Notes: generated from the sequence alone by a model not told the origin. A stretch of DNA of 12,877 bases from Bifidobacteriaceae bacterium (GCA_031266115.1 JAISBQ010000190.1:1-12877); one strand, 5' to 3'. Shown: positions 1-7,044, numbered from the stretch's first letter. Program-made: numbers and translations.

Positions 1-18
1 GGGGCACCAGCGCTGTCG

Positions 19-172
19 GGTCACAGGCCATCTGATCACGGGATTGAGCCCGGTCTGGATGGCTTGGGTGGCGTGGACTGGTCGGAAACGTACCGAAATT
101 CGTCTCGACGCGTTTTCGGTACGTTTCCGACGCACCGGTCGTGACCCTCGATCAGGTGGCAACCGTGTGACC
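19..172. repeat. Outer diverged inverted repeat flanking copy 1
   Basis: The reverse complement of 19-37 reads GATCAGATGGCCTGTGACC. Positions 150-172 read GATCAGGTGGC, four extra bases, then TGTGACC after a short junction. The two segments thus share GATCAG(A/G)TGGC and TGTGACC in inverted orientation around copy 1. This suggests that a larger symmetrical unit, or two opposed element ends, lies here. The match is short and may be partly chance. Confidence 0.4.
79..131. repeat. Large inverted repeat, copy 1 (18-bp perfect arms)
   Basis: Arms at 81-98 and 114-131 are perfect reverse complements (core GTCGGAAACGTACCGAAA) around a 15-nt loop at 99-113. The same core recurs in copy 2 at 215-268, including the shared loop-side string GACGCGTTTTCGGTACG. 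Such paired repeats next to an istB tail suit transposase-binding sites of an IS21-type terminus. As RNA the sequence would form a very stable hairpin, but there is no U-tract to suggest a terminator. Confidence 0.85.
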
Positions 173-214
173 TGGGTGAACACTCGAGTGGGTCTGGTGG
201 GCGAGTGACGTGGA

Positions 215-268
215 TGGTCGAAAACGTACCGAGATTTGTTGCGACGCGTTTTCGGTACGTTTCCGACC
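215..268. repeat. Large inverted repeat, copy 2 (imperfect arms)
   Basis: The left arm at 216-235 and the right arm at 249-268 pair apart from a few mismatches (GGTCGAAAACGTACC against GGTCGGAAACGTACC read from the other strand). The copy lies 136 bp from copy 1, counted from TGGTCG at 79 to TGGTCG at 215, and keeps the same polarity. It is closer to the istB remnant and would be the internal repeat of the terminus. Confidence 0.8.
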
Positions 269-300
269 GGTGGGTGAGGTCTTTTCGGGGTGGGGGCGGA

Positions 301-444
301 CCGGTGGTGTCGGGTGCGGTAGGAATCGCCTTCGATGGTGATGACCTGGGCGTGGTGGACGAGCCTGTCGATGGTGGCTGACGCGATCACTTCGTCGCCG
401 AGGGTTTCGCCTCAGCGGGCGAAGGACAGGGTCGAGGCACGTGC
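301..444 (-). pseudogene. istB: istB (IS21 helper ATPase) C-terminal remnant with in-frame stop
   Basis: Reading the minus strand gives RASTLSFAR, then a TGA stop (412-414), then GETLGDEVIASATIDRL and VHHAQVITIEGDSYRTR. IstB proteins end in a very similar stretch, usually LSFARWGETLGDE..., so the TGA replaces a conserved Trp codon (TGG). The usual few residues between RAST and LSF (commonly xxTSN) also seem to be missing. Everything upstream, including the Walker motifs of the AAA+ domain, is absent. The MFS transporter gene ends 26 bp away at 471. The frame stays open beyond the normal IstB end without a recognisable stop, which fits decay of the terminus. Identification is from memory of the family, not from a search. 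Confidence 0.7.
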
Positions 445-470
445 GCCGGACCGCGCTACTCCAGTTGCGG

Positions 471-1742
471 CTAGGCGCGGCGCCGGACGATGGCGGCGCG
501 CCAGTAAGTGAGGCCGATCAGGGCGTAGAACCCGGCCAGGGCGATCAGGAGCGGGCGAGAGTAGCCATCGGCCGGCAGGGCGAGGGCGGCGATGGCCGCC
601 GCGAGGAGGAATGCGGCGTTGAAGGCGACGTCGTAGAGGGCGAAAGCCCGGCCGCGGAACGCATCGGCCACGTCGCGTTGGACGATCGTGTCTACCGCAA
701 TCTTGCCGCCTTGGACGCCCGTGGACAGGAGTAGCGCCGCTGGCAGCAGCACGGCCAGGTGATAGGACGTCGCCACGGCGATCTGGCCGGCCACGCCCAT
801 CCCGGCGCAAACCACCACCCATGCCTCGGGCGTCACGCGGGCATGGGCGAGAGGGGTGATCACCGCTGCCATCGCAAACCCTGCCGCCGCGAAGCCGAGG
901 ATGAGGGCGAAGGTGCCCAGACCGCCATCGTCGGTGTTCGGGGAGGACAGGAGGTGGCGTGAGACCAGGATTGTCGCGATGAAGACCAAGCCGTACGCCA
1001 GCCGGCTCAATCCCATGGCGCCGATGGCGAACACAGGGGTGCGGCGGTGCACCATGTAGGCCCATCCTTGGGCGAGGCCGGCCATCAGGGCGCGCAGAGC
1101 GGTGAGGAGCGGGGCGGGTTCGCCATCGGGGCCGAGAGCATCGCGGGAGAACCCGACCGCGGCCACCATGCTCGCGGCGAACAACGCTGCCGCGATAGCC
1201 AACACCCAGGCCCGCTCGGCCGGACTCGCCGTCGCGGCAGTCACCAGCCCGGCCAGCGCGCCGATCCCCGAACCCACGGTGCCCAGGGTGGGAGCCACCG
1301 AGTTGGCAGTGAGCAGCGCCTCAGGCCTCACCACCCGCGGCTGGGCCGAGCTGATGCCGGCACCGATGAACCGGGAGACCGACAGAGCGGCCAAGGCCAG
1401 GACATACACAGCCACGGTGATCCCGGCGGTAGCCATGATGAGGCCGATGGCGGCGGCCAGGCAGCCGCGCACCACGTTCCCCCAGATCAGGACGCCGCGG
1501 CGAGACCACCGGTCCAACAGGACACCTGCCCACGGACCAACCAGGGTGAAGGGGCCGAGCAACACCGCGAACGCGGCAGCAACCCCGCCAGGGGTGCTGG
1601 CACGCTCGGGGGCAAAGAAAAACAACGCGGCAAGGCCAGCCTGGAGAGCGCCATCGCCGGCCTGGCCTGCCACCCGGACCACCAAGAGACGGAGGAAGCC
1701 TCGCGACCTGCTCAAGGAGACAAGGTCGCTGGCAAGACTCAT
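471..1742 (-). CDS. MFS transporter (independent start inside the longer frame)
   Basis: From ATG at 1742 the frame encodes 423 residues. It starts MSLASDLVSLSRSRGFLRLL and continues with repeated hydrophobic segments, about 11-12 predicted by eye, and a basic C-terminus (VRRRA). Residues GVLLDRWSRRGVLI match the MFS loop 2-3 signature (G-x3-D-R-x-x-R-R). This is a normal length for an MFS efflux protein and an N-terminus that looks native, which supports translation as its own gene. There is no Shine-Dalgarno sequence. Instead TACCCT (1749-1754) ends exactly 6 nt before the ATG, as expected for an actinobacterial leaderless mRNA. The substrate cannot be told from sequence. An alternative is that it is only the C-terminal domain of a helicase fusion. 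The gene ends 26 bp from an istB remnant. Confidence 0.8.
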   Translation of the reverse strand: MSLASDLVSLSRSRGFLRLLVVRVAGQAGDGALQAGLAALFFFAPERASTPGGVAAAFAVLLGPFTLVGPWAGVLLDRWSRRGVLIWGNVVRGCLAAAIGLIMATAGITVAVYVLALAALSVSRFIGAGISSAQPRVVRPEALLTANSVAPTLGTVGSGIGALAGLVTAATASPAERAWVLAIAAALFAASMVAAVGFSRDALGPDGEPAPLLTALRALMAGLAQGWAYMVHRRTPVFAIGAMGLSRLAYGLVFIATILVSRHLLSSPNTDDGGLGTFALILGFAAAGFAMAAVITPLAHARVTPEAWVVVCAGMGVAGQIAVATSYHLAVLLPAALLLSTGVQGGKIAVDTIVQRDVADAFRGRAFALYDVAFNAAFLLAAAIAALALPADGYSRPLLIALAGFYALIGLTYWRAAIVRRRA

Positions 1743-3668
1743 GCCTGAAGGGTAGGCCACACCCTGTGGGGTGGTGCCCAGGCGATGCCCGCCCTGGGCG
1801 CCGGCCCGCGGCCCGGGGTCGCCCCTCACGCGTCCAGCGCGCGTGGCGCGAACTGAGCGGTCATCCGGGTCGCGCTTCCGCCCGTCCACCGAGGAGCGCC
1901 CAACTGGGTCATCGCGATCCATGCCCGGTGCGGCCACGGGGGACGCCGGGTCCGGGATGCCGGCCGCAGGCATCCCGCCCGTGGATGTGGCCGCGCCAAG
2001 GTGTTGAACAGCCATGTCGGCGGGGAACCCATCAAAGTCGGGGTCGTGAAACCTCTCTGTGGCCCCCACGTAGTCGACGATCTCGAACGACGTCTTGCCC
2101 TTGGGTGGATAGAGTCGCGATCCCCGGCCGATCAACTGCTTGAACTCCACCGTTGACCTCACGGGCCGGGCCAACACCACCCGCGCCAAGTCCTCGATGT
2201 CCACGCCGGTGTCTAGGAGGTGCGACGTTGTGGCGACAACGGGAGTGCGAGTGGTCGGATCGGTGAACTGAGCTACCAGCCGGTCGCGGTGCTCCTCGAC
2301 ACCGACGATTCGCACCACCCAGTCGGGCCACCGCGCCACCAGGTCGGGGTTCGCCGCGGCGAGGGCATCACGCATCGCACCGGCCGCCGTCACCGTGGAA
2401 CAGAACACGACCGTCCGCTCGTCGGGGTGCTCGCGCATCACGCCGCTGAGGTGGTAGGCCACACGTGCCAAGGCGCCGGTCGGGTGAGGAGCGCCACGAT
2501 GGTGAGGATCGGAATCGTTCGTCCACTCCGATTCCGGTATGTCCGCGCGTACTCGCCGGACCGACCAGGGCGCCAGGTATCCGTCCTCGATCCCGTCGCG
2601 AAGGGAATAGCGGACGAGTGGATTGCCGAAATAGGCGTAGGAGTTGACCGTGTCGTCACGAGGAGTTGCGGTCATGCCGAGTTGGGCGGCACCGGCGAAA
2701 TAGTCGAGCACGCCCCGCCACACCGAGTTGGCACGGGCTGATCCACGATGGCATTCGTCGACGATGACGAGGGAAAAGAAGTTCGGCGGGAACTGGGTGA
2801 GCGCGTCAGACGCGACGGGTGGCGTCGAGACATCCGGCCCATGGGAGGAGCCCGCCAGCATCTGATAGGACGCGAAGTAGATGCCGGCGCCCTGACGGAC
2901 GCCACGGTGCACGCGTTCGATCGCTTCCGGTCCGAAGGCTGGCCCGAACACATGGCGTATGGGCTGGTCAAGAAGGATGTCACGGTCGGCGAGGTAGAGA
3001 ACCCGGAAGAGGCGATTCGGATCGATCGCCCGATGCCAGGAGCGCAGCTTGGCGACGATCTGCGCCGCGACGAAGGTCTTACCCGACCCGGTAGCCATGA
3101 GCAACAGCGCACGCGTGGCACCGCCGGCAATCGCGCCGACGACTGTGTTGACCGCCACCACCTGGTAGTAGCGCGGCACGTGATGGCGCCCATCACGCCC
3201 GACGATGTCGGCGAACGGCTGGGTGACGGCCATGCCGGCTTCGACCGTCAGGTGGTGATAACCCAGGTAAGCGGCCCACGCGTCCGCCGGAGTGGCCAGG
3301 TGGGCGACGGGGTGGGACCGGGGGGCGGCCGGAGGACTGGTCGGCGGCATTGTGGAAGACGTGGAAGGCAGCCGGAACTCGGCGATCTGGGTGGCGCTGA
3401 CGGCATAGGCGAGCGGTGCGTCGAGGCGCTCGGCCCATCGGACGGCGCGGGCGATCTGGCCTGCAGGTGGTTGGTGGGCACGGGCGAGGTCGATCACGGC
3501 CAGCGGCGTCGCGTCAGCCGTGGTCACAACGAAGGGGACGCGGTCCCCTGCGCCGATGCGGTGTCCTTGACTCACGTGGTCGGCGGGCCAACCCGACTCG
3601 ACGATGAGGCGATCCACGTCGCCACGGCCAGGCCGCGCGTGAGAAGTGGACACTCGCTTGGGGACCAT
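471..3668 (-). CDS. HsdR-like SF2 helicase, open in frame into an MFS transporter
   Basis: This is one uninterrupted frame of 1065 codons. Residues about 10-105 resemble the N-terminal nuclease domain of type I restriction HsdR subunits, but the catalytic D...ExK is not evident. Where relatives have LAVVEAKR this protein has LAVIDLARA, so the Lys is missing. Residues about 163-545 are a full superfamily 2 DNA translocase: RYYQ motif, Walker A ATGSGKT (192-198), DECH (304-307), TAT (333-335), TGVDIEDLARVVLARP, and QLIGRGSRL (511-519). The region after about residue 550, which in HsdR contacts the methylase, is replaced by a low-complexity linker (555-642) and then a complete MFS transporter from Met643. 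No hsdM or hsdS is nearby. It begins 37 bp after nrdG. TAGCCT lies exactly 6 nt before the ATG, suggesting a leaderless transcript. A true fusion is possible. More likely this is a truncated helicase followed by a separately started transporter with no stop between them. Confidence 0.6.
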   Translation of the reverse strand: MVPKRVSTSHARPGRGDVDRLIVESGWPADHVSQGHRIGAGDRVPFVVTTADATPLAVIDLARAHQPPAGQIARAVRWAERLDAPLAYAVSATQIAEFRLPSTSSTMPPTSPPAAPRSHPVAHLATPADAWAAYLGYHHLTVEAGMAVTQPFADIVGRDGRHHVPRYYQVVAVNTVVGAIAGGATRALLLMATGSGKTFVAAQIVAKLRSWHRAIDPNRLFRVLYLADRDILLDQPIRHVFGPAFGPEAIERVHRGVRQGAGIYFASYQMLAGSSHGPDVSTPPVASDALTQFPPNFFSLVIVDECHRGSARANSVWRGVLDYFAGAAQLGMTATPRDDTVNSYAYFGNPLVRYSLRDGIEDGYLAPWSVRRVRADIPESEWTNDSDPHHRGAPHPTGALARVAYHLSGVMREHPDERTVVFCSTVTAAGAMRDALAAANPDLVARWPDWVVRIVGVEEHRDRLVAQFTDPTTRTPVVATTSHLLDTGVDIEDLARVVLARPVRSTVEFKQLIGRGSRLYPPKGKTSFEIVDYVGATERFHDPDFDGFPADMAVQHLGAATSTGGMPAAGIPDPASPVAAPGMDRDDPVGRSSVDGRKRDPDDRSVRATRAGRVRGDPGPRAGAQGGHRLGTTPQGVAYPSGMSLASDLVSLSRSRGFLRLLVVRVAGQAGDGALQAGLAALFFFAPERASTPGGVAAAFAVLLGPFTLVGPWAGVLLDRWSRRGVLIWGNVVRGCLAAAIGLIMATAGITVAVYVLALAALSVSRFIGAGISSAQPRVVRPEALLTANSVAPTLGTVGSGIGALAGLVTAATASPAERAWVLAIAAALFAASMVAAVGFSRDALGPDGEPAPLLTALRALMAGLAQGWAYMVHRRTPVFAIGAMGLSRLAYGLVFIATILVSRHLLSSPNTDDGGLGTFALILGFAAAGFAMAAVITPLAHARVTPEAWVVVCAGMGVAGQIAVATSYHLAVLLPAALLLSTGVQGGKIAVDTIVQRDVADAFRGRAFALYDVAFNAAFLLAAAIAALALPADGYSRPLLIALAGFYALIGLTYWRAAIVRRRA
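1749..1754 (-). promoter_or_regulatory. Candidate -10 box for a leaderless MFS transcript
   Basis: On the minus strand TACCCT fits TANNNT and lies six bases before the ATG, so +1 would fall at or next to the A of the start codon. No clear -35 is seen. A near-palindrome, CCACCCCACAGGGTGTGG, sits just upstream and could bind a regulator. Confidence 0.4.
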
Positions 3669-3674
3669 CGGCCA

Positions 3675-3680
3675 AGGCTA
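3675..3680 (-). promoter_or_regulatory. Candidate -10 box for a leaderless helicase transcript
   Basis: TAGCCT on the minus strand lies six bases before the ATG at 3668, the same geometry as in front of the MFS start. There is no Shine-Dalgarno sequence. The box is within the 37-bp gap after nrdG, so the helicase could be expressed apart from the nrdDG transcript. No convincing -35 is present. Confidence 0.4.
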
Positions 3681-3705
3681 GGGACGTTGTCGCGCAGTCC
3701 CGCTC

Positions 3706-4476
3706 TCAGCGGCGTGCCGGCTCCCCATTCGAGACGCTCGCCAGGGACGTCCCAACCGCCACGGCGTGCGCTCGCGCGAATGGCGGACGGGTCCCTTCGG
3801 TGCGGACGTCTTGGAGCACGGGATCGTTGGCGCCGCGTGCCCGCGCCCACGCGCGAGCCTCCTCGGCGTCGGCCCGCGACATGACGCCGGGCCCCCAGGT
3901 GGTTCGCACCTGGTAGGACACCCCGGATGCGATCAGCAGGTCGAGGGAGGTCTCCATCGCGCTGGTGGATCCGCCCGTGCGCGTGATCTCCTCAACCCGG
4001 CCTGGAGCGGCCTTGACATCGAAGCCCACCCAATCGATCAGCGGCAGGAGTTCGGTTAGCCGCCTCGGATAGGCGCCCATGGTGTGCAGACCCACCCCGA
4101 ACCCGAGATCCTTCACCTGGACGATGGCGGCCCGCAGGTCCTGCCGGGTCGGCTCGCCCCCGGAGAACACCAGTCCGTCCAGCAGCCCGACGCGACGTTC
4201 CATCAGCGCCAGAACATCGTCCCAGGGGATGGTTCCGGGGCGCCGTGGGTCGATGAGATCGGGATTGTGGCAGTAGACGCAGTTCCACGGGCATCCTTGA
4301 CAGAACACGGTCGCCACCAGTGTGCCGGGCCAATCGCATGTGCTCAGGCGCGTCAGCCCGCCGATGGCGAGTGCGGGCACAGCGGCCCGCCGCCGACCGC
4401 CGGCGCGCCCGCCCTCGCCATCGGTCTGGGAAGGCGAGGTAGAGGCGGGGCGTGGGGGCGCCATCGTCCCTGTCAT
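3706..4476 (-). CDS. nrdG: Anaerobic ribonucleotide reductase activating protein NrdG
   Basis: A radical SAM enzyme of 256 residues that uses a [4Fe-4S] cluster and S-adenosylmethionine to put the glycyl radical on NrdD. The cluster motif CxxxCxxC is at Cys62, Cys66 and Cys69 (QGCPWNCVYCHNP), and the SAM-binding FSGGEPT is at 104-110. GFDVKA (151-156) is also typical of the activase group. The start is set at ATG 4476 because this overlaps the nrdD stop as ATGA, implying translational coupling. An upstream extension of the frame is possible but would lie inside nrdD. It is longer than the roughly 155-residue enterobacterial NrdG, owing to a low-complexity N-terminal stretch of about 35 residues and an extended C-terminal half. 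The pyruvate formate-lyase activase family is related, but adjacency to nrdD decides the name. Confidence 0.93.
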   Translation of the reverse strand: MTGTMAPPRPASTSPSQTDGEGGRAGGRRRAAVPALAIGGLTRLSTCDWPGTLVATVFCQGCPWNCVYCHNPDLIDPRRPGTIPWDDVLALMERRVGLLDGLVFSGGEPTRQDLRAAIVQVKDLGFGVGLHTMGAYPRRLTELLPLIDWVGFDVKAAPGRVEEITRTGGSTSAMETSLDLLIASGVSYQVRTTWGPGVMSRADAEEARAWARARGANDPVLQDVRTEGTRPPFARAHAVAVGTSLASVSNGEPARR

Positions 4477-6683
4477 GCCGCGGAGGCCGGGGCCGCACCC
4501 AAAGCGACCGACTCGCTGAAGTGGCGCCGTTCGGCGTGTTCGCCGCGTTTGCCGATGTTGAACGAGGACACGGGACGGTGATAGCCCATGACACGGGTCC
4601 ACACCTCGCAGGGCGAGGGCTCGGCGTCTGGATGCTCCTGCGCGCAACGTGGGCATGTGGGATGCTCGCCGGACAGGTAGCCGTGCGAGGGGCAGATGGA
4701 GAACGTCGGCGTGATGGTGATGTAGGGCAGGGAGAAACGGCTCAATGCCCGGCGCACCAGTTCGCGGCAGGCGGCGGCACTGGAGACACGCTCGGACATG
4801 TAGAGGTGGAGAACGGTGCCGCCGGTGTACTTGCGTTGAAGCTCATCCTGCCGCTCGAGGGCCTCGAAGGGGTCGTCGGTGAACCCGACGGGCAGCTGGG
4901 AAGAGTTCGTGTAGTAGGGATTCTGAGGCGTCCCAGCCTGGAGGATGCCGGGGAAGCGGCGGCGGTCCTCCTTGGCGAAACGGTAGGTGGTGCCCTCTGC
5001 CGGTGTCGCCTCGAGGTTGTACAGGTGCCCCGTGGACTCTTGGAATTCGACCATGCGCGCCCGGACGTGGTCGAGGAGGCGGACGGCGAGATCGTAGCCG
5101 GCAGCCGTGGTGATGCCGCCGGCGTCGTCTCCGGCCGGGGTGCGGGAGCCGGCGAAGAAGTTGCGGGTCATCTCGTGGATCCCGTTGACGCCGATGGTCG
5201 AAAAGTGGTTGCGCAGAGTGCCGAGGTACCGCTTGGTGTACGGGAAGAGGCCTTGGTCGATGAGGCGTTGGATGACCTTGCGCTTGACCTCGAGGCAGTC
5301 ACGGGCAAGATCCAGCAGCCGGTCGAGGGCGGCGATGAGCCCGGGGAAATCACCGGCGTGCCGGTAGCCGAGCCGTGCGCAGTTGATGGTGACCACGCCG
5401 AGAGACCCGGTTTGCTCGGCCGAACCGAACAGCCCGTTGCCGCGCTTGAGCAGCTCGCGCAGGTCGAGTTGGAGCCGGCAGCACATGGAGCGAATCTGGT
5501 TGGGCTTGAGCTCTGAGTTGATGAAGTTTTGGAAGTACGGCAGCCCGTACTTGGCGGTCATCTCGAACAGGCGCTCGGCGTTGGGCGATTCCCAGTCGAA
5601 GTCTTCGGTGATGTTGTACGTGGGAATCGGGAACGTGAACACGCGTCCTGTGGCATCGCCACGGGTCATCACTTCGATGTAGGCCTGGTTGATCATGTCC
5701 ATCTCGGCGCCCAGCTCGCCGTAGGCGAAATCCTGGACGACGCCGCCCACCACGGGGTGTTCGTCGCGCAGATCGGCCGGGCAGACCCAGTCGAAGGTCA
5801 GGTTGGTGAAAGGAGTCTGCGTACCCCATCGTGACGGGACGTTGAGGTTGTAGACGAGTTCTTGGATGCCTTGGAGCACCTGGGGATAGGTGAGTTTGTC
5901 GAGCCGGACGAAGGGCGCCATGTAGGTGTCGAATGAGCTGAAGGCCTGGGCGCCTGCCCACTCGTTCTGGAGTGTCCCCAGGAAGTTGACGATCTGTCCA
6001 ATGGCGGAGGAGAAGTGCTTGGGGGGAGCGGCGTCGGTCTTGCCGGGGATGCCTCCCAGACCCTCGGCGAGAAGGGTTCGCAGCGACCATCCCGCGCAGT
6101 AGCCGGACAGCATGTCGAGGTCGTGGATGTGCAGGTCGCCATCGCGGTGGGCTTGACCGATCTCAGGGGAGAACACGTGGGACAGCCAGTAGTTGGCGAT
6201 GATCTTTCCCGACGTGTTGAGGATCAGCCCGCCCAGCGAGTACCCCTGGTTGGCGTTGGCGTTGACCCGCCAGTCGGACCGGTCGAGGTACTCGTTGATG
6301 GACGATTCGACATCGACCACCACCCTGGTGTCTTTGCGCAGCAGCGAGTGGCGTTCGCGGTAGACGATGTAGGCGCGGGCCGTGGCGTGGTAGCCGGCGT
6401 TGATGAGCGTGGACTCCACGAGGTCTTGAATCTGCTCGACCGTGGGCGGCTGGTGGCCCGGCGCCTTGCGGGTGACGAACCTGGCGAGCAGGAGTGCCTC
6501 GTCGCTGGTGAACTCCCCAGTGGCGGCGCCGGCTTTCGCGATCGCCGTGGCGATGCGGCCCAGGTCGAACGTGGCAAGGGTGCCATCGCGTTTGACGACG
6601 TGGCCGGGGCCGGTGTCCGCCGAGGCGCCCGCGGCGGCGCCTTCGGGGTGAAGCAGGGCAGTGGAATCGGTGGGGTGGGTCAT
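4473..6683 (-). CDS. nrdD: Anaerobic (class III) ribonucleoside-triphosphate reductase NrdD
   Basis: It reduces ribonucleoside triphosphates to deoxy forms in the absence of oxygen, using a glycyl radical. The chosen start gives 736 residues, a normal length. Residues about 28-118 are an ATP-cone (VVKRDGTLATFDLGRI ... HATARAYIVYRERHS), the allosteric activity site that senses ATP/dATP. The catalytic barrel follows, with Cys196 (SGYCAGWSL) and the Cys401-Cys402 pair (SMCCRL) as likely active-site cysteines. The C-terminal metal site uses Cys664, His667, Cys677 and Cys680 (CPSHGYLSGEH...CPRC). Gly700 in RVMGY is the radical site. ATG 6683 is preceded by GAGGAG nine bases upstream. A GTG at 6788 is in frame but would add a non-conserved stretch. 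It is co-translated with nrdG through ATGA and sits behind a B12 riboswitch and two NrdR boxes. Confidence 0.95.
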   Translation of the reverse strand: MTHPTDSTALLHPEGAAAGASADTGPGHVVKRDGTLATFDLGRIATAIAKAGAATGEFTSDEALLLARFVTRKAPGHQPPTVEQIQDLVESTLINAGYHATARAYIVYRERHSLLRKDTRVVVDVESSINEYLDRSDWRVNANANQGYSLGGLILNTSGKIIANYWLSHVFSPEIGQAHRDGDLHIHDLDMLSGYCAGWSLRTLLAEGLGGIPGKTDAAPPKHFSSAIGQIVNFLGTLQNEWAGAQAFSSFDTYMAPFVRLDKLTYPQVLQGIQELVYNLNVPSRWGTQTPFTNLTFDWVCPADLRDEHPVVGGVVQDFAYGELGAEMDMINQAYIEVMTRGDATGRVFTFPIPTYNITEDFDWESPNAERLFEMTAKYGLPYFQNFINSELKPNQIRSMCCRLQLDLRELLKRGNGLFGSAEQTGSLGVVTINCARLGYRHAGDFPGLIAALDRLLDLARDCLEVKRKVIQRLIDQGLFPYTKRYLGTLRNHFSTIGVNGIHEMTRNFFAGSRTPAGDDAGGITTAAGYDLAVRLLDHVRARMVEFQESTGHLYNLEATPAEGTTYRFAKEDRRRFPGILQAGTPQNPYYTNSSQLPVGFTDDPFEALERQDELQRKYTGGTVLHLYMSERVSSAAACRELVRRALSRFSLPYITITPTFSICPSHGYLSGEHPTCPRCAQEHPDAEPSPCEVWTRVMGYHRPVSSFNIGKRGEHAERRHFSESVALGAAPASAA

Positions 6684-6692
6684 CGCGGGCGT

Positions 6693-6698
6693 CTCCTC
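6693..6698 (-). promoter_or_regulatory. Ribosome binding site of nrdD
   Basis: GAGGAG on the minus strand, nine bases before ATG 6683, supports this start over the in-frame GTG at 6788. That GTG has GGGAGG only three bases away, which is too close. Confidence 0.65.
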
Positions 6699-6730
6699 GT
6701 CGCACTCGATGGAGGGACGCAGGCGGCGAG

Positions 6731-6761
6731 CGGCCCCGAAGCCAGCACCCGGCCGGGGCCG
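6731..6761 (-). promoter_or_regulatory. GC-rich hairpin in the nrdD leader, possible expression platform
   Basis: Inverted repeat CGGCCCC/GGGGCCG (arms 6731-6737 and 6755-6761) with a 17-nt loop lies between the cobalamin aptamer and the nrdD start. It has no U-tract, which is common for terminators in high-GC genomes. It could be the terminator part of the riboswitch, or simply leader structure. Confidence 0.35.
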
Positions 6762-6815
6762 GTCCACGGGGTGACTCCCGCGAGCCACGGTCCTCCCTGC
6801 AGGTGTCTACCCGCA

Positions 6816-6987
6816 GGTGCCGACAGGTCTTCGGACTCGTGGGCGCCGCCCTCATTCCTACCTGGCCGCTGCTTCCCAGACCCGTGAGGCCCAGTGCGTG
6901 GTGCGACCGTCGTTCCCACTTACCGCTGCGGGGCAGTCCCGGATTCCCACCGGGTTCCCGTGCGCGTGCCACGGCCTCGCGGGCACC
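6816..6987 (-). promoter_or_regulatory. Cobalamin (adenosylcobalamin) riboswitch upstream of nrdDG
   Basis: Read on the minus strand, the leader has the hallmark blocks of the cobalamin aptamer in order. GGGAACCCGGTGGGAATCC and CTGCCCCGCAGCGGTAAG form the conserved core (6919-6957). They are followed by the B12 box GAGTCCGAAGACCTGTCGG near 6820-6838. The closing P1 stem is GGTGCC (6982-6987) with GGCACC (6816-6821). AdoCbl binding normally lowers expression of the downstream gene. NrdD does not use B12, so the sensible reading is repression of the B12-independent enzyme when B12 can support a class II reductase elsewhere in the genome. The 3' end with its decision hairpin is less certain than the core. 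Confidence 0.92.
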
Positions 6988-7044
6988 TTGTGTACCCCTG
7001 GCCGCGCCACGCGCCGCTGCTTCCAGCGACCGGCACAGTGCCGA

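Larger units (their letters stand above)
79..444 (-). mobile_element. Decayed right end of an IS21-family element
   Basis: This segment combines the broken 3' end of an istB helper ATPase gene (301-444, minus strand) with two large inverted repeats just beyond it (79-131 and 215-268). IS21-family elements carry istA-istB and have several copies of transposase-binding repeats inside each terminus, with ends that begin TG and finish CA. Both repeats here start with TGGTCG, at 79 and 215. That order (istB tail, then internal repeat, then outer repeat) is what an IS21 right end should show. No istA, no intact istB and no second terminus are present, so the element cannot move by itself. The exact outer boundary at 79 is inferred from the TG dinucleotide. 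No target-site duplication can be seen. Confidence 0.55.

Noticed and set aside
79..268. CRISPR-like array from the repeated GGAAACGTACCG units
   Set aside because: There are only two units, each a palindrome in itself, with no regular spacers and no cas genes. The istB remnant gives a better explanation.
1826..2035. A frameshift giving the helicase a stop at 1826
   Set aside because: An alternative frame does end there, but the main frame keeps GC-rich third positions through the linker, and nothing in the sequence shows a slip site.
471..3668. Complete type I restriction-modification or other defence island
   Set aside because: No methylase, specificity subunit or other defence gene is in the window, and the helicase lacks the nuclease residues and the C-terminal domain.
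2748..3884. 378-codon plus-strand frame opposite the helicase and nrdG
   Set aside because: Low-complexity, Arg/Gly/Asp-rich and spanning two real genes on the other strand, so it is a shadow.
6684..6788. Earlier GTG start of nrdD at 6788
   Set aside because: The added 35 residues are not like the ATP-cone family, GGGAGG is only three bases from the GTG, and the ATG at 6683 has a well-spaced GAGGAG.
4452..6887. Long plus-strand open frames opposite nrdD
   Set aside because: They are in antisense frames of a highly conserved gene, have no recognisable motifs and are expected in high-GC DNA.
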